A stretch of 64,000 nucleotides of DNA from Pseudomonadales bacterium (GTDB lineage: Bacteria > Pseudomonadota > Gammaproteobacteria > Pseudomonadales > Pseudohongiellaceae). The notes under the pieces are model-generated. The model did not search any database, was not told where the DNA came from, and saw only the letters and a list, made by a program, of their open reading frames with translations. The stretch covers positions 186,001-250,000 of the forward strand of contig JACKOJ010000001.1 in the NCBI GenBank assembly GCA_024234325.1, given 5' to 3'. This document shows, one piece after another, positions 1 to 10,077 of the stretch. The first letter of the stretch is position 1; each line of letters opens with the position of its first letter. The position numbers and the translations under genes were made by a program.

Positions 1-664
1 TGCGGGTCGCCATGACAAGACCTTCCAGGGGCGTATAGCCCATGCTGGTATCCACAACACGATCTCCCTGCCAGCAGCTCAGTGAACAGCCGCCACCGAG
101 ATGAATGCTGACCAGGCGTTCCGGAACCGATATTCCTGCAGCCTGGGATGCTGCCTGAACCTGCCGCCACTGGCTGCGATGAGCCAGGCCGTGAAATCCA
201 TAGCGCCGCACAGGCCAGCGCGGCGACAGCGACGGCGGCAGCGCATACTGACTGGCGGTGTCGGGCAGACTGGCGTAAAGCCCGGAGTCGAACACCGCAT
301 ACTGGGGCAACCCGGGCCAGCGCCTCCGAAACAGATCGATGAGACTGACAGCCAGCGGATTGTGCAGAGGCGCCAGAACCCCCCAGTGCACAATCCTGTC
401 CAGCAACGCAGCATCCAGGGCCTGCGGCCGCTCTGTCACTTCCCCGGCGTGCACGATGCGATGGACGATCGCCCGCGGCGGCACCCGGGAGGACACACCA
501 TGCTCCAACGCCTCCAGCAGGGCATCGGGCGAACCGGTATAGACCCGCTCGGTAATGGGAGCGTCCCCCTCCACCGAACGGCACTGCAGCTTCAGTGTTG
601 TGCTGCCGGCGTTGCACAGCAGCACGTCCTGCCCACCGCATGTCAGTGTGTTATGTGTGACCAC
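1..664 (-). CDS. ackA: acetate kinase-like protein (partial, C-terminus outside window)
   Basis: Acetate kinase interconverts acetate plus ATP and acetyl phosphate plus ADP in the cytoplasm. The minus frame is open to the left edge, so about 220 N-terminal residues of a usual 400 are visible. Family motifs read in order: CNAGSTTLK (phosphate-binding start), HRIVHAG, LAPLHNP, VFDSGLY (catalytic Asp region), RRYGFHG, then HLGGGCSL and DTSMGYTPLEGLVMATR. The usual HLGNG has become HLGGG and NAGSSSLK has become NAGSTTLK, so this may be a divergent paralogue. A GTG start at 664 abuts the stop of the upstream HlyD gene; a second GTG at 625 would begin just before the NAGS motif and is also possible. 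Its position right behind an ABC exporter suggests co-transcription. The assignment to the ASKHA acetate/propionate kinase family is firm; the exact substrate is not. Confidence 0.8.
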   Translation of the reverse strand, partial: MVTHNTLTCGGQDVLLCNAGSTTLKLQCRSVEGDAPITERVYTGSPDALLEALEHGVSSRVPPRAIVHRIVHAGEVTERPQALDAALLDRIVHWGVLAPLHNPLAVSLIDLFRRRWPGLPQYAVFDSGLYASLPDTASQYALPPSLSPRWPVRRYGFHGLAHRSQWRQVQAASQAAGISVPERLVSIHLGGGCSLSCWQGDRVVDTSMGYTPLEGLVMATR

Positions 665-1861
665 TTATTCCAGCGCCTCTACCAACACGCCTTCCTCCAC
701 CTGATCAGACGGGAAAACAACCACCTGGTCGCCTTCGTTCAGTCCGTCGAGCACCTGGGCCGCCTCTGTGCTGCGCGCACCTATTTGCAGCGGACGCAGC
801 CGTGCATGGCTCTGCTCCACCACAAACACGTGCCAGCTCTCATCGCGGCGGAACAGCGCACTGGTAGGCACGGTCAACACATCTGCAAATTCGTCCACCA
901 CAACCGCCGCTTCGATCCGGTATTCTGCCCCCAGGCCGGGGTTGGTGTCCGTCAACTCGCCAATCACGTTGACGCGCTGCTCCTCGACGCCCAGCGCGGA
1001 ATACTTGGTAAACGCCTGGGGTTCTATATAGCGGACACGCCCGTGCAGGGTGCCGGCCCCGCCCCAGCCCGTGATCAGCATTTCATCCCCCGGGCTGACG
1101 CGCACCGCGTCCTGGGTCAGCATGTCGATCATCAGCTCCAGCCTGTCACCATCGCTGATCTGGAACAGTGGCGTACCCGCCGCCACGACACGCTCACTCT
1201 TCTCAAATACTTTCTGCACGGTGCCGGCCACCGGCGCCACAATGGCCTGGGTCGCCCCTGGTTCCACACCATTGACTCCCAGCAGTTGCGACCTGGCACT
1301 TTCCACATCCGCCCGCGCAGCCACCAGCGCCGCCCGGGCTGCCTGCTCGCGCGTTTGCGCCGCATCGTGCGCCTGCATGTAACTGTCCCGCTCCTCCTGG
1401 CCGATCATGCGCTGAGCAAACAGTTGCTCCCGGCGCTGCGCCTCCTGCGCGGCACGGGTGAGCAGACTTGCCGCTTCCTCCAGGCTGGCCTGTGCCGCCG
1501 TCTCGCGGGCACGTGCGGCCGCCAGTGCGGCCTCCAGCACGGCACGGGTGCGCTGATCCTCCGGCGCCACAGCGATGCCCGCCAGAATCTGTCCCGCCTC
1601 CACCGCGTCGCCTTCAATCAGCTCCGTGCGCAGCAACTGGCCATTCACCGGCGCGGCAATGACATAGGGCTCGCGTGCCCGGGTACGTCCCTGCTCGTTG
1701 ACGGTCACCACCAGGGCCTGACGGGCCACCCGTGCGGTCTCTACCGTTAGCGCTGTTGGCTGCATGGACAGCATGACCAGCGCCAGCACCGCGACCAGGC
1801 CCAGCACGCCCACAAGCCAGCGACGCAGGCGATGAGCTGTCTGTCCGTTTGGTTTTGCCAT
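665..1861 (-). CDS. HlyD/RND-type periplasmic adaptor of ABC exporter
   Basis: This is a membrane fusion protein of 398 residues that would link the inner-membrane ABC exporter encoded upstream to the outer membrane. It has one N-terminal membrane anchor (about residues 14-33), a split lipoyl/barrel-sandwich domain (about 50-95 and about 210-225), and a long Ala/Glu/Arg-rich coiled-coil hairpin (about 100-190). Beta-barrel and membrane-proximal domains follow, ending EGVLVEALE. It is the third gene of the operon, 45 nt after the permease stop, and its TAA is followed at once by the possible GTG start of the acetate kinase-like gene. The substrate cannot be read from the sequence. Confidence 0.88.
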   Translation of the reverse strand: MAKPNGQTAHRLRRWLVGVLGLVAVLALVMLSMQPTALTVETARVARQALVVTVNEQGRTRAREPYVIAAPVNGQLLRTELIEGDAVEAGQILAGIAVAPEDQRTRAVLEAALAAARARETAAQASLEEAASLLTRAAQEAQRREQLFAQRMIGQEERDSYMQAHDAAQTREQAARAALVAARADVESARSQLLGVNGVEPGATQAIVAPVAGTVQKVFEKSERVVAAGTPLFQISDGDRLELMIDMLTQDAVRVSPGDEMLITGWGGAGTLHGRVRYIEPQAFTKYSALGVEEQRVNVIGELTDTNPGLGAEYRIEAAVVVDEFADVLTVPTSALFRRDESWHVFVVEQSHARLRPLQIGARSTEAAQVLDGLNEGDQVVVFPSDQVEEGVLVEALE

Positions 1862-1906
1862 GTTGCTTGACTCCTTGCTTGCCCGGTTGTCCGCGCCTTG
1901 TGCTGA

Positions 1907-4309
1907 CTATTCCCGGGTCTTCAATACACTGATCAGGTCCAGCGAATCCAGCCTGCGCCGCACGACAAAGGCGCTGGCCACCGCAGCCGCGACAGTAATC
2001 AGGGCGGCCACCCAATAGGTTCTGGCGGCGATGACATAGGGTATCCGGAACGTATCCGTCTGCAAGCTTTCCACCATCAAGTAGGCCAGACCATAGCCGA
2101 TGAGCCAGCCCAGTGGAATGGCAATCAGCGTCACCACGGCCTGCTCGCCCAGCAGCAGCGTCGCCACCTCGCGGCGATGAAAGCCCATCACCCGCAGGCT
2201 GGCCAGCTCCCGCCCCCGCTCCGAGAGCGCAATACGGGCCCCGTTGTAGATCACGCCAACCGCAATCACGCTGGCAAAGCCCACAAGGAAGCCGACAGAA
2301 ATAAAGATATTGCGTGCCAGCTCGCGCTCGAAGGATTCCAGCATGGAAGCGGGCGACGCCACGCCTGCCACTGCGGGTACCTGCTTGAGTTCGCGGTACA
2401 GCCCGCTGCGCTCATCCGCCTGCACCGACAGATAGGCGCCCGAGATCACATCATACTCGCCGGTGAGCCGGTGCAACGCCTCCAGGTCCATGTAGGCAGT
2501 GACACCAAGAAAGTCTTCCACAACGCCGGCGACCCGCACGCGCTCACTCTGGCGACGCCCTTCCAGCATTTCGGCAATCAGCCAGTCGCCGGTCTTCACC
2601 TGCAGGCGCCTGGCCAGCACCTGGCTCAGAATCACACCCTCGGCAGGCAAGGGGTGAACCACGCCATCGACGGTCACGATGCGACGCAGGACACCGTCAC
2701 GCTCCATGCCCTGAATCACCGTTTCCCGGCTCCAGTGTCCGTGGCGCAGACGCACCGGAGCACTGCGATAGGTTTCCACCCGGGTCACGCCCTGCAGTCG
2801 CCCGAGATCATAGTGCGCAGACGCAGACACATTCTGCAGAAAGGACACCGAGATGTCTTCGCGCTGAATCTTGCGGAACTGCAGGTCGATCAGGTGATTC
2901 ACGCCATCAAACATGAACAGCCCGATAATAAGAATTGCCACTGAAAACGCCACACCCAGAGACGAAAAGAAAGCCTGCACGGGCTTGCGCTCCACATTGC
3001 GCAGAATCATGCGCCCGGAAGCCGGCAAGAGGCGCCCCACCCCCAGGCGCTCCAGCAGGCCGGGACGAAACCGCGCGGGGGGTTCCGGGCGCATTGCCTC
3101 GGCAGGAGGCAGACGTACGGCCTTGCGCACGGCGCCGAGAGCACCGCTGACAGCACCGGCAAGACTGACCGCAAGCGCCATCACCAGCAGACCGGGACTG
3201 AGCCGGTACTGCAGGCCAGGCAGGTCGAAATACTGCCTGTACATGCCGATGTAGCCGCGCCCGAGCAGCACACCACCAAGGGTTCCGATGAGCGCACCGG
3301 CCAGCACGGCGACCAGCGCGAACATCAGAAAATGACGCCCCACCTCCGCGTCGCGATAGCCAAACGCCTTCAGCACCGCAATCTCGCCGCGCTGGGTCGT
3401 AATCAGGCGCCCCAGCACCAGATGCAGCAGAAACACGGCGACGCCCAGAAATATCGCCGGCATGGCAGTTCCCATCACCCGGTTCTGGTCGAGCTCCCCC
3501 TGCAGCATCATGTGCGAGGGCTGGTCGCGGCGCGCATAGGCGCCATATCCCCCATAGGGCTCCAGTACATCGTTCAGACGGCTGATCACTGCCCGCTCGT
3601 TTGTGCCGGGCGCAAGTTTCACAAACACCTCGTTGAACGCCCCGTCCATATCGTAGGCTGGCCCGAGCGCCCGTACACTCATCCACAGCACACCATAACG
3701 ATCATCTTCTGGCAGCAGGGAACCCGGCGGCACCGAATAGGAATGTTCCGGAGAGATGGCAATGCCGACAATATCCAGATCCCGTGCGCGACCGTTGATG
3801 ATGGCACGCAGACTGTCCCCCGGATTCAGGCCCCGTGCGTTGGCAAATTTTTCGCTGATGATGACTTCGTCCGGTGTCGCCGCATCGACGTAGCGGCCAC
3901 GGGTGATGAGAATGTCGTTGAGCACCGGGCGGCTGCGCTCCGGCAGCGACACGAAACGGCCCTGCGCCGGCGCGTCCAGGCCCTCCAGGTCCAGCGTCGC
4001 CAGAAAGCTGACGCGGGTATCCGCCAGTGCAACGCCGGGAATGGCCTGAATCTGCGGACGCAGGGAATCGGGCGCGCGGCGCAGGCTGCTCCAGACGTCG
4101 GCAAAGCGCATGTCATTGTAGTAGCGCTGCTGCGCCTCAATCAGGGATTCGTAGCTGCCGCGCATGGTGATAACGGTCATGATGCCGGTGGCAACCACCA
4201 GGGCAATGGAAAGCATCTGCCCCTTCAGGTGCCAGCACTCCCGCAACAGCTTTCGCTGCAGGGCAGCAACGCGCAGCCTGCCGACTATGCCAGCGCCACG
4301 GTTCACCAC
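1907..4309 (-). CDS. ABC transporter permease, two FtsX/MacB-type units
   Basis: This 800-residue inner-membrane permease has an N-terminal membrane segment (about 26-46), a large extracytoplasmic domain, a three-helix FtsX core (about 275-390), a second extracytoplasmic domain and a second FtsX core near the C-terminus. That is the architecture of large LolE/MacB-like (type VII) exporters. Translation starts at GTG 4309 and overlaps the ATPase stop by 7 nt, so the two are probably coupled. With the ATPase and HlyD adaptor it forms a complete exporter for a lipid, lipoprotein, peptide or drug. The substrate is not evident. Confidence 0.88.
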   Translation of the reverse strand: MVNRGAGIVGRLRVAALQRKLLRECWHLKGQMLSIALVVATGIMTVITMRGSYESLIEAQQRYYNDMRFADVWSSLRRAPDSLRPQIQAIPGVALADTRVSFLATLDLEGLDAPAQGRFVSLPERSRPVLNDILITRGRYVDAATPDEVIISEKFANARGLNPGDSLRAIINGRARDLDIVGIAISPEHSYSVPPGSLLPEDDRYGVLWMSVRALGPAYDMDGAFNEVFVKLAPGTNERAVISRLNDVLEPYGGYGAYARRDQPSHMMLQGELDQNRVMGTAMPAIFLGVAVFLLHLVLGRLITTQRGEIAVLKAFGYRDAEVGRHFLMFALVAVLAGALIGTLGGVLLGRGYIGMYRQYFDLPGLQYRLSPGLLVMALAVSLAGAVSGALGAVRKAVRLPPAEAMRPEPPARFRPGLLERLGVGRLLPASGRMILRNVERKPVQAFFSSLGVAFSVAILIIGLFMFDGVNHLIDLQFRKIQREDISVSFLQNVSASAHYDLGRLQGVTRVETYRSAPVRLRHGHWSRETVIQGMERDGVLRRIVTVDGVVHPLPAEGVILSQVLARRLQVKTGDWLIAEMLEGRRQSERVRVAGVVEDFLGVTAYMDLEALHRLTGEYDVISGAYLSVQADERSGLYRELKQVPAVAGVASPASMLESFERELARNIFISVGFLVGFASVIAVGVIYNGARIALSERGRELASLRVMGFHRREVATLLLGEQAVVTLIAIPLGWLIGYGLAYLMVESLQTDTFRIPYVIAARTYWVAALITVAAAVASAFVVRRRLDSLDLISVLKTRE

Positions 4310-5043
4310 TCGATATGCTCCACGTCTTCCCGCACGTCGTTGCGCGAACGTTCCACAATCTCGCCGCTGCTCATGCGCAGCACCGTATCGCCGATGCGAC
4401 CAATGGCGGCGTTGTGGGTGATGATGGCCATGGTCGTGCCGGTCTCGCGGTTGACCTGGTTCAACACACTTAAGACCAGGCGCCCGGTACTGGCATCCAG
4501 CGCCCCCGTCGGCTCATCACAGAGCAGGATGCGCGGGCGCTTGGCAATGGCGCGGGCAATGGCGACCCGTTGCTGCTCCCCCCCGGACAACTGGGCAGGA
4601 AAATGGTCGAGACGCGACTCCAGGCCTACCAGGGCCAGGGCTTCTTCCGGTTTCATGGGGTCGGCAGCAATATCGGTGACCAGCGAGACATTCTCCCGGG
4701 CAGTCAGGCTGGAAATGAGATTGTAGAACTGGAAGACAAAGCCGACATGATCGCGCCGGTACTGGGTCAGCTCGGACGCGGTGGCAGTGCTGAGCTCCTG
4801 GTCGCCGTAGAACAGGCTGCCACTGCTGGCAACGTCCAGCCCGCCAAGAATATTGAGCAGGGTGGATTTGCCGCTGCCCGAAGCTCCCAGCAGCACCAGC
4901 AGCTCCCCCTCGTACAGGCTCAAGTCCACATTTTTCAGGGCGTGCACCTTTACCTCACCCATTTCGTAGTACTTGGACAGTTGCGATGCCCGCAGCACTG
5001 CCTTGGCGCTGTCATCCCTGTCTGTCTGCGTCGTCACTGCCAT
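4303..5043 (-). CDS. ABC transporter ATP-binding protein (LolD/MacB type)
   Basis: This 246-residue ATPase powers the adjacent FtsX-type permease. It shows a Walker A (GASGSGKST), a Q-loop in the FQFYNLI context, the signature LSGGEQQR, Walker B ([12 protein letters not shown]) and an H-loop in IITHN. The FQFYNLI context and DEPTGALD are typical of the LolD/MacB/YbbA family. It is the first gene of the minus-strand operon and overlaps the permease by 7 nt. Confidence 0.92.
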   Translation of the reverse strand: MAVTTQTDRDDSAKAVLRASQLSKYYEMGEVKVHALKNVDLSLYEGELLVLLGASGSGKSTLLNILGGLDVASSGSLFYGDQELSTATASELTQYRRDHVGFVFQFYNLISSLTARENVSLVTDIAADPMKPEEALALVGLESRLDHFPAQLSGGEQQRVAIARAIAKRPRILLCDEPTGALDASTGRLVLSVLNQVNRETGTTMAIITHNAAIGRIGDTVLRMSSGEIVERSRNDVREDVEHIEW

Positions 5044-5222
5044 TTCGCCTGTCTGCTGCGCTCTGTGTATGCATATTTTCTGGACAGCTCATGCTACTCC
5101 GTCCGCCTGGCCAGGCCAAACCTGCCGGAACATCCTCCGGGCATAAAGGCTGGAACATGCCCGTTCCCCGCACTATGATGTCACCCAAACACGTCAGAAC
5201 GATGATCCGAAAAGGAGACCTC

Positions 5223-5867
5223 ATGCCCCTCTACCGTCTGTTGCCCGGCATTCTGGTACTGCCCTGTATTCTGCTGGCCTGTGCCCCTGTGCCGCCTGCA
5301 GCCGAAGCGCCAGCGCAGCCAGCACCCGTGCCGCTGCCCCCCACCCTGGCCAGCAATCCCGGCATGCCGCAATTTGCGCCGACCGATCTGGTGAACGAAG
5401 CCTCGGCCCTCACCCAGCGCTTCGTCGGCACCCTGTTGCCAACCCTTCAGGGCGCTATCGCAGTGGGGGGCCCCGTAGGTGCCATCGATGTGTGTGCGGT
5501 GGAAGCGCCGCGCATTGCCCAGGTACTGAGTGAGGAATCCGGCTGGGAAGTGAAGCGGGTCAGCCTCAAGGCGCGCAACAGCTCCATGGCGACACCGGAC
5601 GGCTGGGAGACCCAGGTGCTGAATGTCTTTGACCTGCGCCAGCGTTCGGGCGAGCCTCCCGCCACGCTCAACGTGGCGGAAGTGGTGAATGGCCGTTTCC
5701 GTTACATGCAGGCACAGCCAACGATGCCCCTGTGTCTGACCTGCCATGGCAGCAATATCAGCCCCGAGGTCTCCAGTGCCCTTGCGCGCAAATACCCCAA
5801 CGACAAAGCGACCGGTTACCAGGAAGGCCAGATTCGCGGCGCCATCTCGCTGAGCAAGCAGATGTAG
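5223..5867 (+). CDS. haem-binding DUF3365 (Tll0287-like) lipoprotein
   Basis: A periplasm-facing lipoprotein of 214 residues. The signal peptide ends in the lipobox LLAC (Cys20) and is followed by a Pro/Ala-rich linker. The DUF3365 domain spans about 55-210 and carries one covalent haem motif, CLTCH (171-175), as in PAS-like Tll0287 haem domains. I chose ATG 5223 because it has an AAAAGGAGACC ribosome-binding site; the open frame extends further upstream without one. It is monocistronic, with the exporter operon transcribed away from it. A redox or small-molecule sensing role is inferred from the fold only. Confidence 0.85.
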   Translation: MPLYRLLPGILVLPCILLACAPVPPAAEAPAQPAPVPLPPTLASNPGMPQFAPTDLVNEASALTQRFVGTLLPTLQGAIAVGGPVGAIDVCAVEAPRIAQVLSEESGWEVKRVSLKARNSSMATPDGWETQVLNVFDLRQRSGEPPATLNVAEVVNGRFRYMQAQPTMPLCLTCHGSNISPEVSSALARKYPNDKATGYQEGQIRGAISLSKQM

Positions 5868-5882
5868 CGTCCGCGCGCGGGT

Positions 5883-6317
5883 TTACACCCGCACGGTGAA
5901 CACGTCGCAGTGGATGCCGTGCAGCACGGCATTCGCTGTGGAACCCAGTACCGCCGCCTTGAGCGCACCCTGGGCGTGACTGCCGATCACCAGCAGATCC
6001 ACCCCACTGCTCTTGGCCAGCCGCTTGATCTCATCGGCAGGCTTGCCCCGCAGAAAATGAACGGATTCCGCGCTGATACCGGGGAATTTGTCCTTGAGCA
6101 TGGCGCGGGTGTTCTTCGCGACTGCTTCCTCGAATTCACGCTGCACCGTCTGAAAATCCCCCATGTTCAGCTCATAGGAATAATTGCCCACGAGGGCGTC
6201 AAACACCTGCACCACACTGATTTTTGCGCCATCTGCCAAGGCCCATGCCGTGCTGATAATGCGTGCGGATTCGTCGGAGCCATCAATGGCCACCATGACA
6301 TGCTTGTAATTACTCAT
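5883..6317 (-). CDS. universal stress protein, UspA family
   Basis: A small cytoplasmic Usp of 144 residues. The N-terminus reads KHVMVAIDGSDESA and the C-terminal glycine motif lies in VIGSHAQGALKAAVLGSTAN, the ATP-binding type of arrangement. I preferred ATG 6317 over an in-frame ATG 24 nt upstream because GGGAGAGAC lies at the right distance. Its stop is 15 nt from the convergent DUF3365 gene. It is transcribed in the same direction as nhaB upstream, but the 185-nt gap suggests its own promoter. Confidence 0.9.
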   Translation of the reverse strand: MSNYKHVMVAIDGSDESARIISTAWALADGAKISVVQVFDALVGNYSYELNMGDFQTVQREFEEAVAKNTRAMLKDKFPGISAESVHFLRGKPADEIKRLAKSSGVDLLVIGSHAQGALKAAVLGSTANAVLHGIHCDVFTVRV

Positions 6318-6502
6318 CAGTCTCTCCCTGTCGATATGCAATCGGGTTCACGGATACTGCCCGGGACTGTATGCCCCTGGGGGATAGTAAGACAAGGCCT
6401 GCCCTCCCACAACGCAAACGGGTGGATAGGCAAGACTATCGGGAGTGGAATTGATCCTGCGCAAATCCGTCCGCGCCCGAAGGCACGGACGGACCAGGCA
6501 AC

Positions 6503-8014
6503 TTATCTGCCAAGCAGGAAGATGGTGGCCAGAAGGCCAGCGGTAGACATGGTGATGGTATAGGGCAGTGCCAGCACCACCATGCGGCCGTAGGACAGAC
6601 GAATCAGGGGAGCCAGCGCAGAGGTCAGCAGGAACAGGAAGGCTGCCTGACCGTTCGGCGTCGCGATGGACGGGATATTGGTACCGGTATTGATCGCCAC
6701 CGCCAGCAGGTCGAACTGCTCACGGCTGATGTTGCCGGCCTGGAAGGCTGCCTGCACTTCAGAGATATACACCGTGGCCACAAACACGTTGTCCGACACC
6801 ATGGAGAGCACGCCGTTGGCGATATAGAAGGCTGCCAGTTGCGTGTGCCCTTCCATCGCCAGCACGAAGTCCACCACCGGGGTGAACAGGTGCAGGTGGT
6901 GAATCACCGCCACCACCGTGAAGAACACCACCAGCAGGGCGGTGAACGGCAGGGCTTCCTGGAAGGCATGGCCCAGGCGGTGTTCGTCGGTAATGCCGGT
7001 AAAGGCAGTGGACAGAACGATGACGGACAAACCGATGATGCCCACTTCCGCCAGGTGGAAGGCCAGGCAGATCACCAGGAACACCGCCACAACGGCCTGA
7101 ATCCACAGGTTGAGAATGTCGGAACGGGTCATCTTGGCCGTCTGCTCATCGTCGTAGTTCTGCAGAATGGCACGGACACTGTCGGGCAGCGTGGCGCCAT
7201 AACCGGCGATTTTCAGCTTCTCTACCACAATCGTGGTGGCCAGACCGGTGAACAGCACCACCATGGAAACCGGCGCGACGCGTACAAAGAACTCCACGAA
7301 CTGCCATTCCATGATGTGACCGATCAGCAGGTTCTGCGGCTCACCCACAATCGTACAGACCCCACCCAGGGCGGTACCGATGGCGGCATGCATCATGATA
7401 TTGCGCAAGAATGCCCGGAACTGCTCCAGATCAGAGCGATTCGACTCGATAACGCTGTTATCGTCGCTGATATCGTGGTTTTCCTTATCGTGGTGAAACC
7501 CCGACGCCACCTTGTGATAGACCCCAAAGAATCCCGAGGCTACGGCAATCACCACCGCCGTCACGGTCAGGGCATCCAGGAAGGCCGACAACACGGCGCC
7601 CATGATCGCGAACATCAGGGACAGTATGGTCTTGGAATGAATTTTCAGCAGAATTTTTGTGAAGGAAAACAACAACATCTGCTTCAGGAAGGAAATGCCC
7701 GCCACCATGAAGATCAGCAGCAGAATCACCGGAAAATTGACGTGCGCCTCTTCGTAAACCGCTTCCGTGCTGGTCATCCCGATCACCACGGCCTCGAAGG
7801 CAAGCAGGCCGCCCGGCTGCAGCGGGTAGCATTTCAGAGCCATGGCGAGAGTGAAAATAAACTCTGCAATCAGCATCCAGCCGGCAATGAATGGATCGAC
7901 CAGGAAGAACAGGACCGGGTTCAGAATCAAAAACCCGACAATGGTCTTCTTGTACCAGTCCGGGGATGACCCCAGAAAGTTCTTTAAAAACGTTTGGCCA
8001 TATGTAGCTGTCAT
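6503..8014 (-). CDS. nhaB: Na+/H+ antiporter NhaB (copy 1)
   Basis: NhaB exchanges internal Na+ for external H+ at the inner membrane and supports salt tolerance and pH homeostasis. The 503-residue protein matches the E. coli NhaB plan throughout: N-terminal [81 protein letters not shown] and [12 protein letters not shown]. About twelve hydrophobic segments are visible. The ATG at 8014 has GAGGA seven bases upstream, while the in-frame ATG at 8020 abuts it, so I chose 8014. It is a tandem paralogue of the next gene, which lies 220 nt further upstream on the same strand. Confidence 0.95.
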   Translation of the reverse strand: MTATYGQTFLKNFLGSSPDWYKKTIVGFLILNPVLFFLVDPFIAGWMLIAEFIFTLAMALKCYPLQPGGLLAFEAVVIGMTSTEAVYEEAHVNFPVILLLIFMVAGISFLKQMLLFSFTKILLKIHSKTILSLMFAIMGAVLSAFLDALTVTAVVIAVASGFFGVYHKVASGFHHDKENHDISDDNSVIESNRSDLEQFRAFLRNIMMHAAIGTALGGVCTIVGEPQNLLIGHIMEWQFVEFFVRVAPVSMVVLFTGLATTIVVEKLKIAGYGATLPDSVRAILQNYDDEQTAKMTRSDILNLWIQAVVAVFLVICLAFHLAEVGIIGLSVIVLSTAFTGITDEHRLGHAFQEALPFTALLVVFFTVVAVIHHLHLFTPVVDFVLAMEGHTQLAAFYIANGVLSMVSDNVFVATVYISEVQAAFQAGNISREQFDLLAVAINTGTNIPSIATPNGQAAFLFLLTSALAPLIRLSYGRMVVLALPYTITMSTAGLLATIFLLGR

Positions 8015-8182
8015 GAGCATTCCTCGAACTTCTTTTTTTATTTACAGATAACGCGTCCCGGTGCACGGCCTTCCCCCGGAAGTCCCGGCCCGAAATCCCT
8101 TCCAAATAACAAATGCGGAGACTTACCGAATTCGTCACCAAATTCAATAGAGGAGAAGTGTTTTCTTGTAACTAAAGAAGAA

Positions 8183-8211
8183 GGGCCCAGGCAGCTTCAC
8201 TGCCCGGACCC
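8183..8211 (-). terminator. probable terminator of nhaB copy 2
   Basis: A 12-bp hairpin with two mismatches (GGGCCCAGGCAG / CTGCCCGGACCC, 5-nt loop) lies 24 nt past the nhaB copy 2 stop. On the minus strand it is followed by a T-rich run, TTCTTCTTTAG. It probably separates the two nhaB transcripts. Confidence 0.6.
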
Positions 8212-8235
8212 TTGCGTTGAGACATGCCCGGTTCT

Positions 8236-9744
8236 TTATACCAAGAGATAGATGGTCGCCAGCAGGCCGGCAATGGACATGGTAATGGTGTAGGGCAGGG
8301 CCAAAATGACCATGCGACCATAGGACAGGCGAATCAGGGGAGCCAGCGCAGAAGTCAGCAGGAACAGGAACGCTGCCTGACCGTTGGGCGTGGCAACCGA
8401 CGGAATATTGGTGCCAGTGTTGATCGCCACCGCCAGCAACTCGAACTGCTCGCGACCGATGCGACCCGCCTCAAATGCCTGCTGCACCTCGGAGATGTAC
8501 ACCGTGGCCACGAACACGTTGTCGGACACCATGGACAGTACGCCGTTGGCAATATAGAAGGCCGCCAGTTGTGCATTGCCCTCCATGTCCAGCACGAAGT
8601 TCACCACCGGGGTGAACAGATGAAGCTCATGAATCACCCCTACCACGGCGAAGAACACCACCAGCAGCGAGGTGAACGGCAGCGCTTCCTGGAAGGCATG
8701 CCCGATGCGATGTTCGTCGGTAATTCCGTTGAACGCCGTCGCCAGCACGATCACGGCCAGACCGATGATGCCGACTTCTGCCAGGTGCAGCGCCAGACAC
8801 ACCACCAGGAATATGGCGACAGCGGCCTGTACCCACAGCTTCATGATGTCGTTCTTGGTCAGCTTGGCCGTCTGTTCTTCGTCGTATTTTTCCAGAATGG
8901 CGCGGACATTTTCCGGCAACTGCGTGCCATATCCGGCGATCTTGAACTTCTCCACCAGCACGGTGGTCAGCAGCCCCACGATCAGCACCGGCAGGGAGAC
9001 CGGCATGACGCGCACATAGAACTCCACGAAGTCCCAGCCCATGATGCTGCCGATCAGCAGGTTCTGCGGCTCACCCACAATGGTGGCGACGCCGCCCAGT
9101 GCCGTACCCACGGCCGCGTGCATCATCAGGTTGCGCAGGAAGGAGCGGAACTGTTCCAGGTCTGCGCGGCTGCCTTCCTTGACCGAGTGATCCTCGGTCA
9201 CGTCGTGGCCGGAGGCATCGTGATGCAGACCGGATGCCACGCGGTGGTATACCCCGTAGAAACCGGAGGCCACCGCGATCACCACAGCGGTCACCGTCAG
9301 CGCATCGAGGAAGGCGGACAGAACAGCCGCTACCAGGGCAAAGAGCACACTCAGTGCCAGCTTGGAGCGCACGCGCAGCAGGATCTTGGTGAAGGTGAAC
9401 AGCAGCATCTCCTTCAGGAAGGAAATACCGGCCACCATGAAGATCAGCAGCAGAATGACGGGGAAGTTGACCACGGCTTCGTGGTACACCGTTTCGGGGC
9501 TGGCCATGCCAATGGCAATGGCCTCAAAAGCCAGCAGCCCCCCCGGTTGCAGCGGGTAGCATTTCAGGGCCATCGCCAGAGTGAAGATGAACTCCAGGAT
9601 CAGTACCCATCCGGCGACGAACGGATCCACCACAAAGAACAGGATAGGGTTGAGCACGAGAAAACCGACGATCGTCAGTTTGTACCAGTCGGGCGACGCC
9701 CCCAGGAAGTTCTTTAAAAAAGCCTGACCATAAGTAGAAGCCAT
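8236..9744 (-). CDS. nhaB: Na+/H+ antiporter NhaB (copy 2)
   Basis: This 502-residue protein is a close paralogue of the neighbouring NhaB. Both share [68 protein letters not shown] and the C-terminal [13 protein letters not shown] block. The clearest differences are in the charged cytoplasmic loop after VASG, near residues 175-195. AAGGACATC precedes the ATG. A terminator follows, so it is probably an independent unit. A lineage-specific tandem duplication is the simplest explanation for two copies; different pH or ion optima are possible but not visible. Confidence 0.95.
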   Translation of the reverse strand: MASTYGQAFLKNFLGASPDWYKLTIVGFLVLNPILFFVVDPFVAGWVLILEFIFTLAMALKCYPLQPGGLLAFEAIAIGMASPETVYHEAVVNFPVILLLIFMVAGISFLKEMLLFTFTKILLRVRSKLALSVLFALVAAVLSAFLDALTVTAVVIAVASGFYGVYHRVASGLHHDASGHDVTEDHSVKEGSRADLEQFRSFLRNLMMHAAVGTALGGVATIVGEPQNLLIGSIMGWDFVEFYVRVMPVSLPVLIVGLLTTVLVEKFKIAGYGTQLPENVRAILEKYDEEQTAKLTKNDIMKLWVQAAVAIFLVVCLALHLAEVGIIGLAVIVLATAFNGITDEHRIGHAFQEALPFTSLLVVFFAVVGVIHELHLFTPVVNFVLDMEGNAQLAAFYIANGVLSMVSDNVFVATVYISEVQQAFEAGRIGREQFELLAVAINTGTNIPSVATPNGQAAFLFLLTSALAPLIRLSYGRMVILALPYTITMSIAGLLATIYLLV

Positions 9745-10077
9745 AAATGATGTCCTTAAAACCTTTATTGTCTATGGGGGTCGCGAGAACCCTTGCTGAT
9801 TTCCAGTCGAATCCCTTGTATTTGCTCAATCCCTTGAACCAGATGCGGCGTCGCACTCATGAGAAAAGGTTGCAAGCTATTGATTTTTATTTTTAATTTT
9901 TTAGATTCTGACCATTGCCTATATACCTCCGCCAACAGGCAGGGGCGCTTTGGGGCACGCATGCCCAGTGTATAAGAACCTGCAAATGACATTTTTCGTC
10001 CATAGTATTCATCGGAAGAATCTCCTACACTGCTTCAAGTCCTACAAAATGTCCTACAAAACCCAAACCACGAGCCT
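9745..10077. other. divergent intergenic region between nhaB copy 2 and the MASE1-GGDEF gene
   Basis: This 333-nt AT-rich region must hold both promoters. The nhaB leader contains a short GGGT/ACCC hairpin. On the cyclase side, TCCTACA occurs three times (from 10022, 10039 and 10051), the last two as longer TCCTACAAAA copies. No open reading frame or recognised RNA is seen. Confidence 0.4.

Noticed and set aside
101..1750. Long plus-strand frame of 549 codons
   Set aside because: It is a shadow of the HlyD and acetate kinase-like genes; its composition is Arg/His/Gln-rich and no family motif is visible.
8224..9717. Plus-strand frame of 497 codons opposite nhaB copy 2
   Set aside because: It mirrors the NhaB gene and is extremely His/Gln-rich; the minus frame matches NhaB along its whole length.
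6503..9744. NhaD or other antiporter family for the two transporter genes
   Set aside because: The motifs [16 protein letters not shown] and [27 protein letters not shown] follow E. coli NhaB, not NhaD.
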